From Novipirellula galeiformis (GTDB lineage Bacteria; Planctomycetota; Planctomycetia; Pirellulales; Pirellulaceae), in NCBI RefSeq assembly GCF_007860095.1, contig NZ_SJPT01000001.1, positions 1 to 62,443 on the forward strand: 62,443 nucleotides of DNA. Reading direction: 5' to 3'. Made by a program: the position numbers and the translations under genes. This document shows positions 17,941 to 26,994 of the stretch, piece after piece. The notes beneath the pieces are model-generated. The model saw only the letters and a program-made list of their open reading frames with translations, was not told the DNA's origin and made no database searches. Within the stretch, counting starts at the first letter, position 1; every line of letters begins with the position of its first letter.

Positions 17941-20862
17941 ATGACGCTCAATAACGTCGCATTTGCGCTGCTGAACCTGTTCGTCTTGGACGTGATCCTG
18001 CTGCTTGTATTGCTGGCGATCGTCGGAGTGCTGGCGGGAACAAAGCGAGTTGCCTACGCCGTGCTGAAGAGGAACTTTGTCGGCTACTTTGGAAATCCGA
18101 CCGGTTACGTCTTCCTTTGTATTTTCGTTTTCCTCACCTCCGTTGCTGCGTTTTGGCCGTACGAGTTCTTTAACCAGAACTTGGCCACGCTCGACCAGCT
18201 GAATTACTGGTTCCCGTTGATCATGCTGGTCTTTATCCCAGCGATCACGATGAGTATTTGGGCGGAGGAAAAACGCCAAGGAACGGACGAGCTTCTGCTG
18301 ACGTTGCCCGCCGATGACTTTGACATCGTGATTGGCAAGTACATGGCCGCTGCGTCCATTTTCACCGCGTCGCTGTTGTTCAGCCAATTGAGCACGTTTG
18401 TGACGTTGGCCGTGTTGACCGAAGGGACGCTCGATACCGGGCTGATCTTCACCACCTATCTCGGTTATTGGTTCGTCGGTTTGGCGATGATTGCGATCGG
18501 CATGATTGCTTCATTCTTGACCGGCAACTTGACGGTGGGGTTTATCCTCGGAGCATTGTTCAATGCCCCGTTGGCCTTTGCCTCGCTGGCCGATTCGATC
18601 AGCCCCAATAAGCAAATCGCGGAATGGTTGTCCAGCAGCGGGATCGCACGCCCCTTTGACGATTTCGGTCGCGGTGTGATTAGCCTTTCGGCGGTCGCGT
18701 ACTTTGCCCTCGTCGCCATGGTTGCCTTGTATGCGACGATGGTCTTGATTGGCCGTCGTCACTGGACCGGCGGCAAAGACGGTAACACGATGGCATGGCA
18801 CTACATCGCCCGTGTGCTGGCCTTGATCGTCATGACCACCGGCGCGGTGACGTTGTTCCGGAACTGGGATTACCGCAAAGACTTGACCGAAGGTAAGGTT
18901 AGTTCGCTGGCCGGTGCAACCAAAACTTTGATCCAACAACTCGACACCGATCGACCGATCGTGATCGACGCGTTCATCAGTTCGGATATCCCTGAGATTT
19001 ACGCGCGAACTCGCTATGAGTTAGTGAACTTGTTGAAAGAGTTCCGCAGCGAAGCGGCCAAGCGAAACCGTACGATCGAAGTCAATTTGTACGACAATAT
19101 CGAGTTGTTTAGCGAAGACGCGGCACTCGCATCCGAGCGATTTGGCATCGAGCCGGTCACGCGAATGGTGCGAGAAAAGGGCTCCTTCCAGCAGAAACAA
19201 TTGATTCTCGGGGCCGCATTCCGATCTGGTCTCGAAAAAGTCACCGTGCCCATTTTTGAGTACGGGATCCCGGTCGAATACGAATTGGTTCGCTCCATCA
19301 ATACGGTTGCCGAGGGGACTCGCAAGCGAATTGGAATCGTCTCGACCGATGCCCGGTTGATGGGCGGGATGGTGATGCAAGGGATGTCGCCAACGCAAGT
19401 GCCTCGTCACCCGTTGATCGAAGAGCTCGCCAAGCAATACGACGTTGAAGAGGTCGATTTGGGGGCTCCCGTCACGACGGGGATGTTTGACGCGATGATC
19501 GCGGTTCAGCCTTCGACATTGCCACCGGATCAATTCACTCGTTTCGTCGACGCAATCAAAGTGGGCGTCCCCGTGGCGGTTTTCGAAGATCCGATGCCGG
19601 TCTTCAATCAAACGATCACGCCGACCGGAATGCCCAAGCAAGCGGCGGGCGGCATGTTTGGCGGCGGCGGGCCGACGCCCAAGGGGAACATCCACGAATT
19701 GTGGGATGCGCTTGAGATTGAGTCTCCGGGAACCCCTGGAATGCAAGGTTTGTATTCGTCCGATTTGGTTTGGCAACAATTCAATCCCTACCCCAACCTC
19801 GAGCGGAACATCAACGAGTTGTGGGTCTTTGTGGACGAGAATGCACCCGAAGTCGAAGAGGGTGAGGCGCTGAGCGAAAAGAGTGAGATCACTTCCAAGC
19901 TACGCCAAGTGTTGTGCTTGTACGCCGCCGCAATTCGAGCCAAAGATAACAGCAGCCTGCAGCACACCAAGTTGATGTCCACCGGAGGACGCAGCGGGTT
20001 GCTTCCGTTCAGCAAGGTGCAACAAATTTTGCAAGGCACGTCCACCGTGGCACGCGAAATTGAGAGCGTAAGCCCTGGGCTTTCGGTCGCCATGGCCATC
20101 GAAGGTGCTGCCGCGACGTCCGAAACCAAATCGAGCGACGAGGGCTCCGAAAAAGAGGGCGCCGAACCAGATGCGGAGAAAACCGATTCACCGCCAGCAG
20201 CCCAAGGAATCAAGGCGGTCTACGTTGCCGATACGGACATCATGTCCCCCGTTTTCTTGCAAATCCGAGCTGACCCCAAGCAGGCGGCCGATATGCGTTT
20301 TCAGTTCCAAAACGTCACGTTCATTTTGAACTCGATCGATTGGCTTACCGGTGAAACGGCCTTTATCGAAGTCCGCAAGCATGAACCGATGTTCGCAAGT
20401 TTGCGAATGATCGATTCGGTCAAAGAGGTTGCCAGCAGCAATGTCAGCCTTCGCAGCAAGGAGTTCCAAACCGAGTACGACGAGACGGTTCGTGAAGCGC
20501 AGGAAAAAATGGACACGGAGTTGAAATCGCTTCGTGAAGAGCTAGAAAAATTGCAGAGGGAAAGCGCCAACGGACGCGTTCCTCCCGATAAGTTGCAAGC
20601 CAAGGTGCAAGCTTTCCAAACGCTTCAAGAACGCGAGCAAACCCGCTTGGAAGTGAAGATTGCTAAGTCCGAGCGTGATCGCGAACAAAAAATCGGCGAC
20701 ATTCAACGTGAAGCCGACCAGAAAGTGACCCGGATTCAAAACCAGGTCAAAGCTGCAGCCGTGGTGCTGCCATGCATTCCGCCATTGATCATCGGTGTGA
20801 TTGTATTCGCCTCCCGGCGATTGCGTGAACGAGAAAATATCAGCAAAAGCCGTTTGAAATAG
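17941..20862 (+). CDS. GldF-GldG fusion: ABC-2 permease joined to a periplasmic GATase-like domain
   Basis: A 973-residue protein. The first 300 or so residues form an ABC-2 permease with about seven or eight membrane helices; the cytosolic SIWAEEKRQGTDELLLTLP motif is diagnostic of GldF-type permeases. Next comes a GldG-like extracytoplasmic domain (about 305-780; LTEGKVSSLAGATKTLIQQLD, PIVIDAFIS, RKRIGIVSTDA, HPLIEELAKQYDVEEVDLGAP). A long coiled coil (about 825-930; repeated EELEKLQRE-type heptads) leads to a last membrane helix near 938-956 and a basic tail. In Flavobacterium, gldF and gldG are separate genes. It presumably works with the preceding ATPase and the following DUF4340 protein. 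Confidence 0.85.
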   Translation: MTLNNVAFALLNLFVLDVILLLVLLAIVGVLAGTKRVAYAVLKRNFVGYFGNPTGYVFLCIFVFLTSVAAFWPYEFFNQNLATLDQLNYWFPLIMLVFIPAITMSIWAEEKRQGTDELLLTLPADDFDIVIGKYMAAASIFTASLLFSQLSTFVTLAVLTEGTLDTGLIFTTYLGYWFVGLAMIAIGMIASFLTGNLTVGFILGALFNAPLAFASLADSISPNKQIAEWLSSSGIARPFDDFGRGVISLSAVAYFALVAMVALYATMVLIGRRHWTGGKDGNTMAWHYIARVLALIVMTTGAVTLFRNWDYRKDLTEGKVSSLAGATKTLIQQLDTDRPIVIDAFISSDIPEIYARTRYELVNLLKEFRSEAAKRNRTIEVNLYDNIELFSEDAALASERFGIEPVTRMVREKGSFQQKQLILGAAFRSGLEKVTVPIFEYGIPVEYELVRSINTVAEGTRKRIGIVSTDARLMGGMVMQGMSPTQVPRHPLIEELAKQYDVEEVDLGAPVTTGMFDAMIAVQPSTLPPDQFTRFVDAIKVGVPVAVFEDPMPVFNQTITPTGMPKQAAGGMFGGGGPTPKGNIHELWDALEIESPGTPGMQGLYSSDLVWQQFNPYPNLERNINELWVFVDENAPEVEEGEALSEKSEITSKLRQVLCLYAAAIRAKDNSSLQHTKLMSTGGRSGLLPFSKVQQILQGTSTVAREIESVSPGLSVAMAIEGAAATSETKSSDEGSEKEGAEPDAEKTDSPPAAQGIKAVYVADTDIMSPVFLQIRADPKQAADMRFQFQNVTFILNSIDWLTGETAFIEVRKHEPMFASLRMIDSVKEVASSNVSLRSKEFQTEYDETVREAQEKMDTELKSLREELEKLQRESANGRVPPDKLQAKVQAFQTLQEREQTRLEVKIAKSERDREQKIGDIQREADQKVTRIQNQVKAAAVVLPCIPPLIIGVIVFASRRLRERENISKSRLK

Positions 20863-20874
20863 TGAGATAGATTC

Positions 20875-22974
20875 GTGAACGAAGGTACCAAGACAGGAAT
20901 TTTCTGGGGCGTTGCGGTTGCAACGCTCGGCGTTGCCACGCTCGTGGCTTGGCCAGCAACCCGCGAAGACGAAACCGGCGGATTCATCGGGAAACCGCTG
21001 TTCGAGGAGTTTAAAGATCCGTTGGTTGCGGCCAGTCTAAAGATCGTGACGTATGACGAAGTCGACGCAACGCTGCAATCGTTTGAAGTTCGCCGCGACC
21101 CCGAATCGGGCCAGTGGACGATCCCGTCGCGCAAGGGACCTTCGAATAAAGGTTACCCCGCCGACGCGGTTGACCACATGAAGGAGGCTGCGAACTCGCT
21201 AGTCGATTTGAAGGTTCTCGATATCCAAAGCGAAAACCCCGAGGATCACGAGGGACTCGGGGTGGCCGAACCGAAGCTCGAAGCGCTGAAGCCGGGCGAT
21301 GAAGGCGTCGGTCGTTTGATCACGCTGCGGGATGATTCCCAGAAGACACTCGCTTCGCTCATCATTGGACAACGGCTGAAGGACGATCCCACAAAGGTCT
21401 ACGTCCGCAAACCAGGTCAAGATCCGGTCTATGTCGTCAAGCTAGACGACACTCCGCTGACGACCCGTTTTCAAGATTGGATCGAAGAGGATCTGCTGAA
21501 ATTGAGCAGCATCGATATCGATTCCATGGAGATCAAAGATTACAGCGCAAGTCTCGGCGGGAATGGCATTTCGCTGCAACGCAATTATGCCGCCACCGTC
21601 GTGATGGATGGTTCGCAGTGGAAACTTGACAAGTTGTTGAAGTACTCCGAAAAAAATCCACTCGCCGAACCGACGCCGATCGCGGTCAAGGATGGCGAGG
21701 AGCTCAACGCGACCAAGTTGAACGACATGAAAAATGCACTCGATGATCTAAAGATCGTCGACGTGGTGCGTAAACCTGCTGGTATCAGCGAAAATCTTCG
21801 TGCGGACAAGGATCTTGTCTCGGATCAAGAAGCACTCGAGTCGCTTGCTCGCCGAGGATTCTATCCTTTGCAAACATCCGACGGCGGTGAATACGAGATG
21901 ATCTCTGCCAATGGAGAATTGACCGTCTCGCTCACCAACGGGGTGCAGTACCTTTTAAGGTTCGGGAATGTTTCGGGACTAACCGATGAAGCCGACCAAG
22001 AGCCAAGCGAGGGTGACGAAAAGCCGTCCGCAGGAGGTGTCAATCGTTACTTGTTGGTCACCACGCAAGTCGACGAAGCGAAGTTCCCGGCGCCAAAATT
22101 GCGAGAAATTCCCAAGACGCTTGAAGAACTCGAAGCCATGCTTGCGAAGCCTGAAGCCGATGCGGCCGCAGAGCCGCCGGTAGGCGAGGTCAAGTCAAAC
22201 GATGCTCCTGCGGCGGAAGCGGAGATGAAACCGGGCGACGCCAAGTCGGAATCGGCTGAGGAATCGGCAACGCCAGCGGAAGAACCGTCCAAAACCGAAG
22301 ACGCAAAGGCTGCGGACGCTAAACCCGAAGACGCCAAACCCGAAGAGCCCGCTGCGAAAGAAAAAGCTAGCGAGCCGGACGCAGAAGCCGCTGACAAAGA
22401 AACGGCTGACACCGAGAGCGAAACGCCAGCCGAGTCGGGCGAAAGTGAGCTCGAAGGCTCGGGCGAAGCCAGCGGCCAAGGCGAGGCTGAAGAAGAGGTA
22501 CAAGACGACACCGCCGCGGAAAAGGATGCCGAAGCTGAAACGCCAGCCGAGCCGAAGGCCGACACCGAAGCGGCGATGGAAAAGCCCAGCGATGCTAAGT
22601 CTGGCGATGCTTCTGGCGATGCCAGCGATGCGAAGCCCGCTGCCGATGCAAAGGATTCGCCAAAGCAAGAGGAGCTAAGCGAAGAAGAGAAGCTGGAGCG
22701 ATTGGCTTCCGAGCAAGAGAAGATCACCAAAGAGAACCAGCGAATGTTGGACGAGCGGAAAGACAAACTTGAAGTGGCACGTCGTCGCGTTCGAGATTTG
22801 AATGCTCGCTTTGCAGACTGGTACTACGTGATTCCCGAAGAGACGTATCGTAAGTTGCGTCTCAGCCGTGAGGAATTGTTCGCGAGCGAAGAGGCACCCG
22901 CAAATCCTAACGCAGGATTCCCTGGGGGACCCGGTGCAATGCCACAGTTCAACTTCGGCCCTCCCGGCCAATAA
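20875..22974 (+). CDS. DUF4340 protein with a long acidic Ala/Glu/Pro linker
   Basis: A 699-residue protein starting at a GTG twelve bases after the permease gene, with an N-terminal anchor (about 6-22). DUF4340-type repeats occupy about residues 25-400 (FEVRRDPESGQWTIPSRKG, VYVRKPGQDPVYVVKLDD, RRNYAATVVMDGSQWKL-like segments). Residues about 425-600 are a low-complexity acidic linker of Ala, Glu, Pro, Asp and Lys (DNA 22150-22680), and a basic coiled segment and a Gly/Pro-rich tail (PNAGFPGGPGAMPQFNF) finish it. DUF4340 proteins are commonly the third component beside GldG-type ABC transporters and are probably periplasmic. The linker may span the periplasm. Confidence 0.8.
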   Translation: MNEGTKTGIFWGVAVATLGVATLVAWPATREDETGGFIGKPLFEEFKDPLVAASLKIVTYDEVDATLQSFEVRRDPESGQWTIPSRKGPSNKGYPADAVDHMKEAANSLVDLKVLDIQSENPEDHEGLGVAEPKLEALKPGDEGVGRLITLRDDSQKTLASLIIGQRLKDDPTKVYVRKPGQDPVYVVKLDDTPLTTRFQDWIEEDLLKLSSIDIDSMEIKDYSASLGGNGISLQRNYAATVVMDGSQWKLDKLLKYSEKNPLAEPTPIAVKDGEELNATKLNDMKNALDDLKIVDVVRKPAGISENLRADKDLVSDQEALESLARRGFYPLQTSDGGEYEMISANGELTVSLTNGVQYLLRFGNVSGLTDEADQEPSEGDEKPSAGGVNRYLLVTTQVDEAKFPAPKLREIPKTLEELEAMLAKPEADAAAEPPVGEVKSNDAPAAEAEMKPGDAKSESAEESATPAEEPSKTEDAKAADAKPEDAKPEEPAAKEKASEPDAEAADKETADTESETPAESGESELEGSGEASGQGEAEEEVQDDTAAEKDAEAETPAEPKADTEAAMEKPSDAKSGDASGDASDAKPAADAKDSPKQEELSEEEKLERLASEQEKITKENQRMLDERKDKLEVARRRVRDLNARFADWYYVIPEETYRKLRLSREELFASEEAPANPNAGFPGGPGAMPQFNFGPPGQ

Positions 22975-23054
22975 GCTCAGGTTGATTTAGTCGCTTCGGC
23001 CGGCCCGCGGAATCGCGGCCGGCCCCGCGCCGCTACAAATAACACTGAATATTT

Positions 23055-23117
23055 CATAACCCGAAGCGTTAGCGTGGGGACTCATCATGGAGTCCCTCGC
23101 TAACGCTTCGGGTTATG
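23055..23117. repeat. REP-like hairpin, copy 1 of 4 (perfect 20-bp arms)
   Basis: Left arm CATAACCCGAAGCGTTAGCG (23055-23074) and right arm CGCTAACGCTTCGGGTTATG (23098-23117) are exact reverse complements, and an inner GGACTC/GAGTCC pair extends the stem. It lies between the convergent ends of the DUF4340 gene and trmL. On the plus strand TGATTTTTG follows, so it may also terminate the gld-like operon. Confidence 0.8.
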
Positions 23118-23215
23118 ATTTTTGATTGCGCACATCACTCAAAAACCGTAACGCCCGATGGGTTAGCGGTTAAGCCCTTTTTGGCGGTTTCGGTTTTGGC
23201 GGCGAAGTCAACGGT

Positions 23216-23740
23216 TCACTCACCGAGGCTGCGCACTTGTCGTTGGTGTTCGTACAACACGATCCCCGCGGTCGTGGCGAGGTTCAAGCTACGCACCTTC
23301 CCAGTGGTGGGGATGCGAAGGGCGCGAGGATCATCGCGGTCCAAGATTGAGTCGGGCAAACCGGACGATTCGCTACCGAAGACGAAAACGTCGTCCGCTT
23401 GGAATGTGGCGTCCCAGATGGTTTTCGTCGCGAATCGCGAAAAGAAGAAAAAACGACGAGGGGACAATTTTTCGAGCAGCTCGTTCCAATCGATGACTTC
23501 TTCGATCATCAAGTGTTTCCAGTAATCTAAGCCGGCTCGGCGAACGTGTTTTTCATCCAATTGGAAGCCTGCGGGACGGACAATCCAGAGTTTCGCTCCC
23601 ACGGCGACGCAAGTTCGTCCAATGTTTCCGGTGTTCCCCGGAATCTCGGGCTGGTAGAGTACGACATGCGACGACGGTAAAGTCGCTATACTTTCGCTTT
23701 TCCCATGACGCGGCTCCTGCTTTTCTTGATTCTGTTTCAT
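23216..23740 (-). CDS. trmL: tRNA (cytidine/uridine(34)-2'-O)-methyltransferase TrmL
   Basis: A SPOUT-class methyltransferase of about 174 residues with all three family motifs: LYQPEIPGNTGNIGRTC, VFVFGSESSGLP and RIPTTGKVRSLNLATTAGIVLYE (the trefoil-knot SAM-binding site). It methylates the ribose of the wobble base in leucine tRNAs, using SAM, in the cytosol. The frame is open to 23872, but the only ATG near the conserved domain is at 23740, giving MKQNQEKQEPRHGKS before the domain. No nearer GTG or TTG exists. This ATG overlaps the start codon of the divergent gene at 23739 by two bases. Confidence 0.9.
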   Translation of the reverse strand: MKQNQEKQEPRHGKSESIATLPSSHVVLYQPEIPGNTGNIGRTCVAVGAKLWIVRPAGFQLDEKHVRRAGLDYWKHLMIEEVIDWNELLEKLSPRRFFFFSRFATKTIWDATFQADDVFVFGSESSGLPDSILDRDDPRALRIPTTGKVRSLNLATTAGIVLYEHQRQVRSLGE

Positions 23741-24515
23741 GCCGATCCAAGTTACCTGTCCAAAGTGTTTTAAGCGATTCCAAGTCAGCGATAAATTCGC
23801 TGGTAAAAAGGGGCCCTGTCCCGCTTGCAAGAATACCATATCGGTCCCGGAGGAATCCGAGGAAGTGGTCATTCACGTGCCCGACGACGGCGCGCCGAAG
23901 GATCGCACGGGGCAAAGTATTCTCAAACCGATCAAGCGGACCGAAACCGATGTCACTCGCAAGGGATTGATACTCACGATCTCGGCGATCGTGGGCGTGT
24001 TTGCGATCGCGATTGGCTTTCGCTTCATGGAGGTCGCCGAGGGGGCGCGGATGATAGCGAACATGATTGGCTTGATCGCCATTGCACCGCCCTTGGTTCG
24101 CGCGGGCTATTCCTTTGTTTATGACCAAGAACTCGAACCCTTTACGGGAATCGAACTACGAAATCGGGTCTGGTTATGCTCAGCCCTGTTTGCCTCGCTT
24201 TGGATCATCTATGCCTTTGTCCCCACCTATGTTTTCGAACTCGATCGCGCGGCCGAGATGGATTACATGACCTTCGGGATCATTCTCTGTGTGATGCTAG
24301 GGATCGGCACGTTTATCTCCATGATGACGTTCGAGGTCGAAGGGCTCGGGGGGCTGACTCATGCGGGATTGTACCTGCTAACGACCGTGTTGTTGGCCAT
24401 TGTTAGCGGCGTCACGCTCGCCGGAGCGGAGACTCGCGACGACATTCGGCGATCCTCGGTTATGGCTATCGAAGTCAGTGTGTCCGAAGTCAACGCGGTC
24501 GATCCGACACGATGA
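23739..24515 (+). CDS. Zinc-ribbon integral membrane protein (MJ0042-like finger)
   Basis: A 258-residue protein opening with a CxxC...CxxC zinc ribbon (CPKCFKRFQVSDKFAGKKGPCPACKN, of which the four Cys are the key residues, about 7-30). A linker and about six membrane helices (about 70-240) follow. The finger type is common in myxobacterial and planctomycete membrane proteins and is usually of unknown role. The gene overlaps the HD phosphohydrolase gene by four bases and its start overlaps the trmL start on the other strand. No Shine-Dalgarno sequence is evident. Function unknown. Confidence 0.8.
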   Translation: MPIQVTCPKCFKRFQVSDKFAGKKGPCPACKNTISVPEESEEVVIHVPDDGAPKDRTGQSILKPIKRTETDVTRKGLILTISAIVGVFAIAIGFRFMEVAEGARMIANMIGLIAIAPPLVRAGYSFVYDQELEPFTGIELRNRVWLCSALFASLWIIYAFVPTYVFELDRAAEMDYMTFGIILCVMLGIGTFISMMTFEVEGLGGLTHAGLYLLTTVLLAIVSGVTLAGAETRDDIRRSSVMAIEVSVSEVNAVDPTR

Positions 24516-25966
24516 TTCCCGAAGTCATTCAATTGAACCAAGCATCGACATTGGTTCGCATTCCTCCGGCCGACGGTGTTCCGATCTCGCCCCGCGTGCG
24601 GCGAATCATCGATTCGGCGCCGCTGCGCCGACTCGCTTCGATTAGCCAACTCGGCATGGTCGCGTTGGTCTACCCCGGTGCCACCCATTCTCGATTTGAA
24701 CATTCCCTTGGCGTCTATCTGAACTCGCTGCGGTTGCTCGCACGGTTCACCGGCGATGCGTCGCTTGATCCTCCACTGGACGCACGCAGCGCCGATGCGT
24801 TCGTCCTCGCGGCGCTGTTGCATGATGTTGGGCATTGGCCCTTTTGTCATCCGATCGAGGATATGAAGCTGAAGGGGTTTCGCGCTCATGAATCGCGAGT
24901 CTCGGACTGGATCGACCATTCCGAGCTTCGTCGTTGTATCGAAGAGGATTGGTCCTGCGAGGTGCAAGATGTCATCGATTTGCTCGAGCCTAAGAAGGGC
25001 GACTCCAATTCGAACGAACCCGGCGATGGCGAGATTAAAGCTGCGTCCTCGACCGGGACGACACAAGACTTCTTGCGCAGTTGTCTCAGTGGCCCGATCG
25101 ACATCGACAAACTCGATTATCTGCAGCGTGACAGCCTGCATTCGGGAGTACCCTACGGTCGCAATTTTGACGTCGGGCGATTGATCGATTCGATGTGCGT
25201 CCATCCCAGCAAAGGGATCTTGGCGATTGGAGAAAAGGGGCGCACCGCGGCGGAGATGATGGTCTTTGCACGCTATGTGATGTTCAGCGAAGTGTATTGG
25301 CACCACGCGGTTCGAGCGGCGACCGCGATGCTGCAACGCGCCGTGTTCCTGTTGCGGGATCAACTCGATCTTGAATCTGCGATCAAGTTAGATGATGCCC
25401 AGTGGATTTCTCGACTGATGCAGATCAGCCATTCGCATGATGAAACCAAACCCTTGGTGAGTGGTTTGTTTGGTCCCCAGCGACGACTCTACAAGCGGGT
25501 GGCCGAATTTAATGCGGTCGATGCGATCGGGGGCGAGAGAGTCGAAGTCCATCGTCAAATCGCTCGCCGACCGTATTGGTGGTTGGTTGCGGCCAGCGAG
25601 AGGCTTGCGGATCACTTGACCGAGGTGGTGGGAGAGCCAATTCGCCCTACGGATGTTTTGATTGATGCGCCTCCGGTTAAGCTCGAAGTCGATATCAATG
25701 TCGATGTCGTGCTGCGAGATCGAAGTCTGCCCCCTCAAGCGGGCGATGTAAAAGGTGGTGTTCCCCCCACATGTGTGGAGCTGGCTAACGTATCCCCCGT
25801 AGCGAGGGCCTTGGCTCGGCAGCAGTTTGATGATCAAGTCAAGCGAGTACGGGTTTTCGTGCATCCCCAAAAACGCGACATTATGACCCAAGCGATTCCC
25901 AGCAGTCGTGATTGGTCCACAATCCTGCTTGAAGTGATTCACCGCATCGATAACGAGGTAGTTTAG
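24512..25966 (+). CDS. HD-domain phosphohydrolase (COG1078 / dGTPase-like)
   Basis: A 484-residue protein of the HD superfamily. ATHSRFEHSLGVY (His59, Arg61, His64) followed by LHDVGHWPF (His104, Asp105) is the metal-binding core, and PIDIDKLDYLQRDS supplies the later Asp; together these mark the YwfO/SAMHD1-like group that hydrolyses (d)NTPs or related phosphoesters. A Ser/Gly/Glu-rich insert sits just before PIDIDK, and the C-terminal 150 residues are not recognisable. It overlaps the zinc-ribbon gene (ATGA) and is followed after five bases by nagB, so the three are probably one transcript. The substrate is unknown. Confidence 0.8.
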   Translation: MIPEVIQLNQASTLVRIPPADGVPISPRVRRIIDSAPLRRLASISQLGMVALVYPGATHSRFEHSLGVYLNSLRLLARFTGDASLDPPLDARSADAFVLAALLHDVGHWPFCHPIEDMKLKGFRAHESRVSDWIDHSELRRCIEEDWSCEVQDVIDLLEPKKGDSNSNEPGDGEIKAASSTGTTQDFLRSCLSGPIDIDKLDYLQRDSLHSGVPYGRNFDVGRLIDSMCVHPSKGILAIGEKGRTAAEMMVFARYVMFSEVYWHHAVRAATAMLQRAVFLLRDQLDLESAIKLDDAQWISRLMQISHSHDETKPLVSGLFGPQRRLYKRVAEFNAVDAIGGERVEVHRQIARRPYWWLVAASERLADHLTEVVGEPIRPTDVLIDAPPVKLEVDINVDVVLRDRSLPPQAGDVKGGVPPTCVELANVSPVARALARQQFDDQVKRVRVFVHPQKRDIMTQAIPSSRDWSTILLEVIHRIDNEVV

Positions 25967-25971
25967 TAGAT

Positions 25972-26739
25972 ATGAGCAATCCTGTATCGCAGTCGTCCAA
26001 CACGTCATCGCCGCAAGTGATTGTTTGTGCGGATGAAGCATCGGCTTCACGAAAGGTGGCCGATATGATTGTCGCCGCGGTCAACGCAAAACCATCGGTC
26101 GTGCTTGGGTTGGCCACCGGTGGGACTCCGGTCAAGACCTACGCGAACATCGTTGAAGACTTTCGAGCCGGCAAGGTGGACTTTCGCAACGTAACATCGT
26201 TCAATCTGGATGAGTACATTGGGCTAAGTGGGACTCATCCACAGAGTTTTCGGCACTTCATGGAATTGCAACTCTTCAATCACATCAACATTGACCCCAG
26301 CAAAACCTTCGTACCCGAAGGCTGTGGTGACGACCCGGCAGCGCACGCAGCCGAGTTTGAAAAGCGAATTGCCGATGCGGGGGGGATTGATCTGCAACTA
26401 TTGGGCATTGGACACAACGGACACATTGCCTTTAACGAGCCCGGTTCGTCCGCGGATTCGCGGACTCGCGTCGTGGGATTGACGCAGTCGACGATCGAGA
26501 AGAACGCGAGATTCTTTGATTCCGAAGACGAGGTTCCCAAGACGGCGATCACGATGGGGATCGGTACGATTCTCGAAGCAAAGCAGATCGTGTTGCTTGC
26601 GACCGGCACAGGCAAAGCCGAAGCGATCCGGCTTTCATTGCAAGCGTCGCCGAGTGACGACGTGCCCGCTTCTTGGCTCGCCAAACATCCCCAAGTGACC
26701 TTCGTCCTCGACGAAGCGGCTGCCAGCGAATTGGCCTAA
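25972..26739 (+). CDS. nagB: Glucosamine-6-phosphate deaminase NagB
   Basis: A 255-residue deaminase/isomerase, close to the 266 residues of E. coli NagB. Key elements are GLATGGTPVKTY (phosphate loop), FNLDEYIGL (catalytic Asp), and LLGIGHNGHIAFNEPGS (catalytic His and Glu). It converts glucosamine-6-phosphate to fructose-6-phosphate plus ammonia, linking amino-sugar breakdown with glycolysis. It follows the HD gene by five bases with no strong ribosome site, suggesting coupled translation. A second, more divergent NagB-like gene lies at 57281. Confidence 0.92.
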   Translation: MSNPVSQSSNTSSPQVIVCADEASASRKVADMIVAAVNAKPSVVLGLATGGTPVKTYANIVEDFRAGKVDFRNVTSFNLDEYIGLSGTHPQSFRHFMELQLFNHINIDPSKTFVPEGCGDDPAAHAAEFEKRIADAGGIDLQLLGIGHNGHIAFNEPGSSADSRTRVVGLTQSTIEKNARFFDSEDEVPKTAITMGIGTILEAKQIVLLATGTGKAEAIRLSLQASPSDDVPASWLAKHPQVTFVLDEAAASELA

Positions 26740-26906
26740 GCCTTTTGGAAAATGACGTGGGATTCAATCCGTAGCTGCGTTCGCAAGAACGCGGTGCGAC
26801 GGGAAAGAGGTGGGCGATCGTAAACTCAGGGTTGCGGCTTACTCGCTGACGCACTCTCGCTTTCCGCAGGTGGCGTTTCGCTTACCTACGGCAAATTTCC
26901 TCAATC

Positions 26907-26920
26907 CCTATCGCGATAGG
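26907..26920. repeat. 14-bp perfect palindrome between convergent genes
   Basis: CCTATCGCGATAGG is its own reverse complement and lies in the 255-bp gap between nagB and the convergent oxidoreductase gene. It may be a protein-binding site or chance. The rest of that gap shows no gene. Confidence 0.35.
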
Positions 26921-26994
26921 ATCGAAAACCATTCGTCATGACATGTGATGGAAAAAAGCGTGCTGACGCATCGAACCATCAAGAAAACGCAGCT

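Noticed and set aside
22047-22766. Long Ser/Ala-rich minus-strand frames
   Set aside because: Mirror image of the acidic low-complexity linker in the DUF4340 gene, so the absence of stops is a composition effect.
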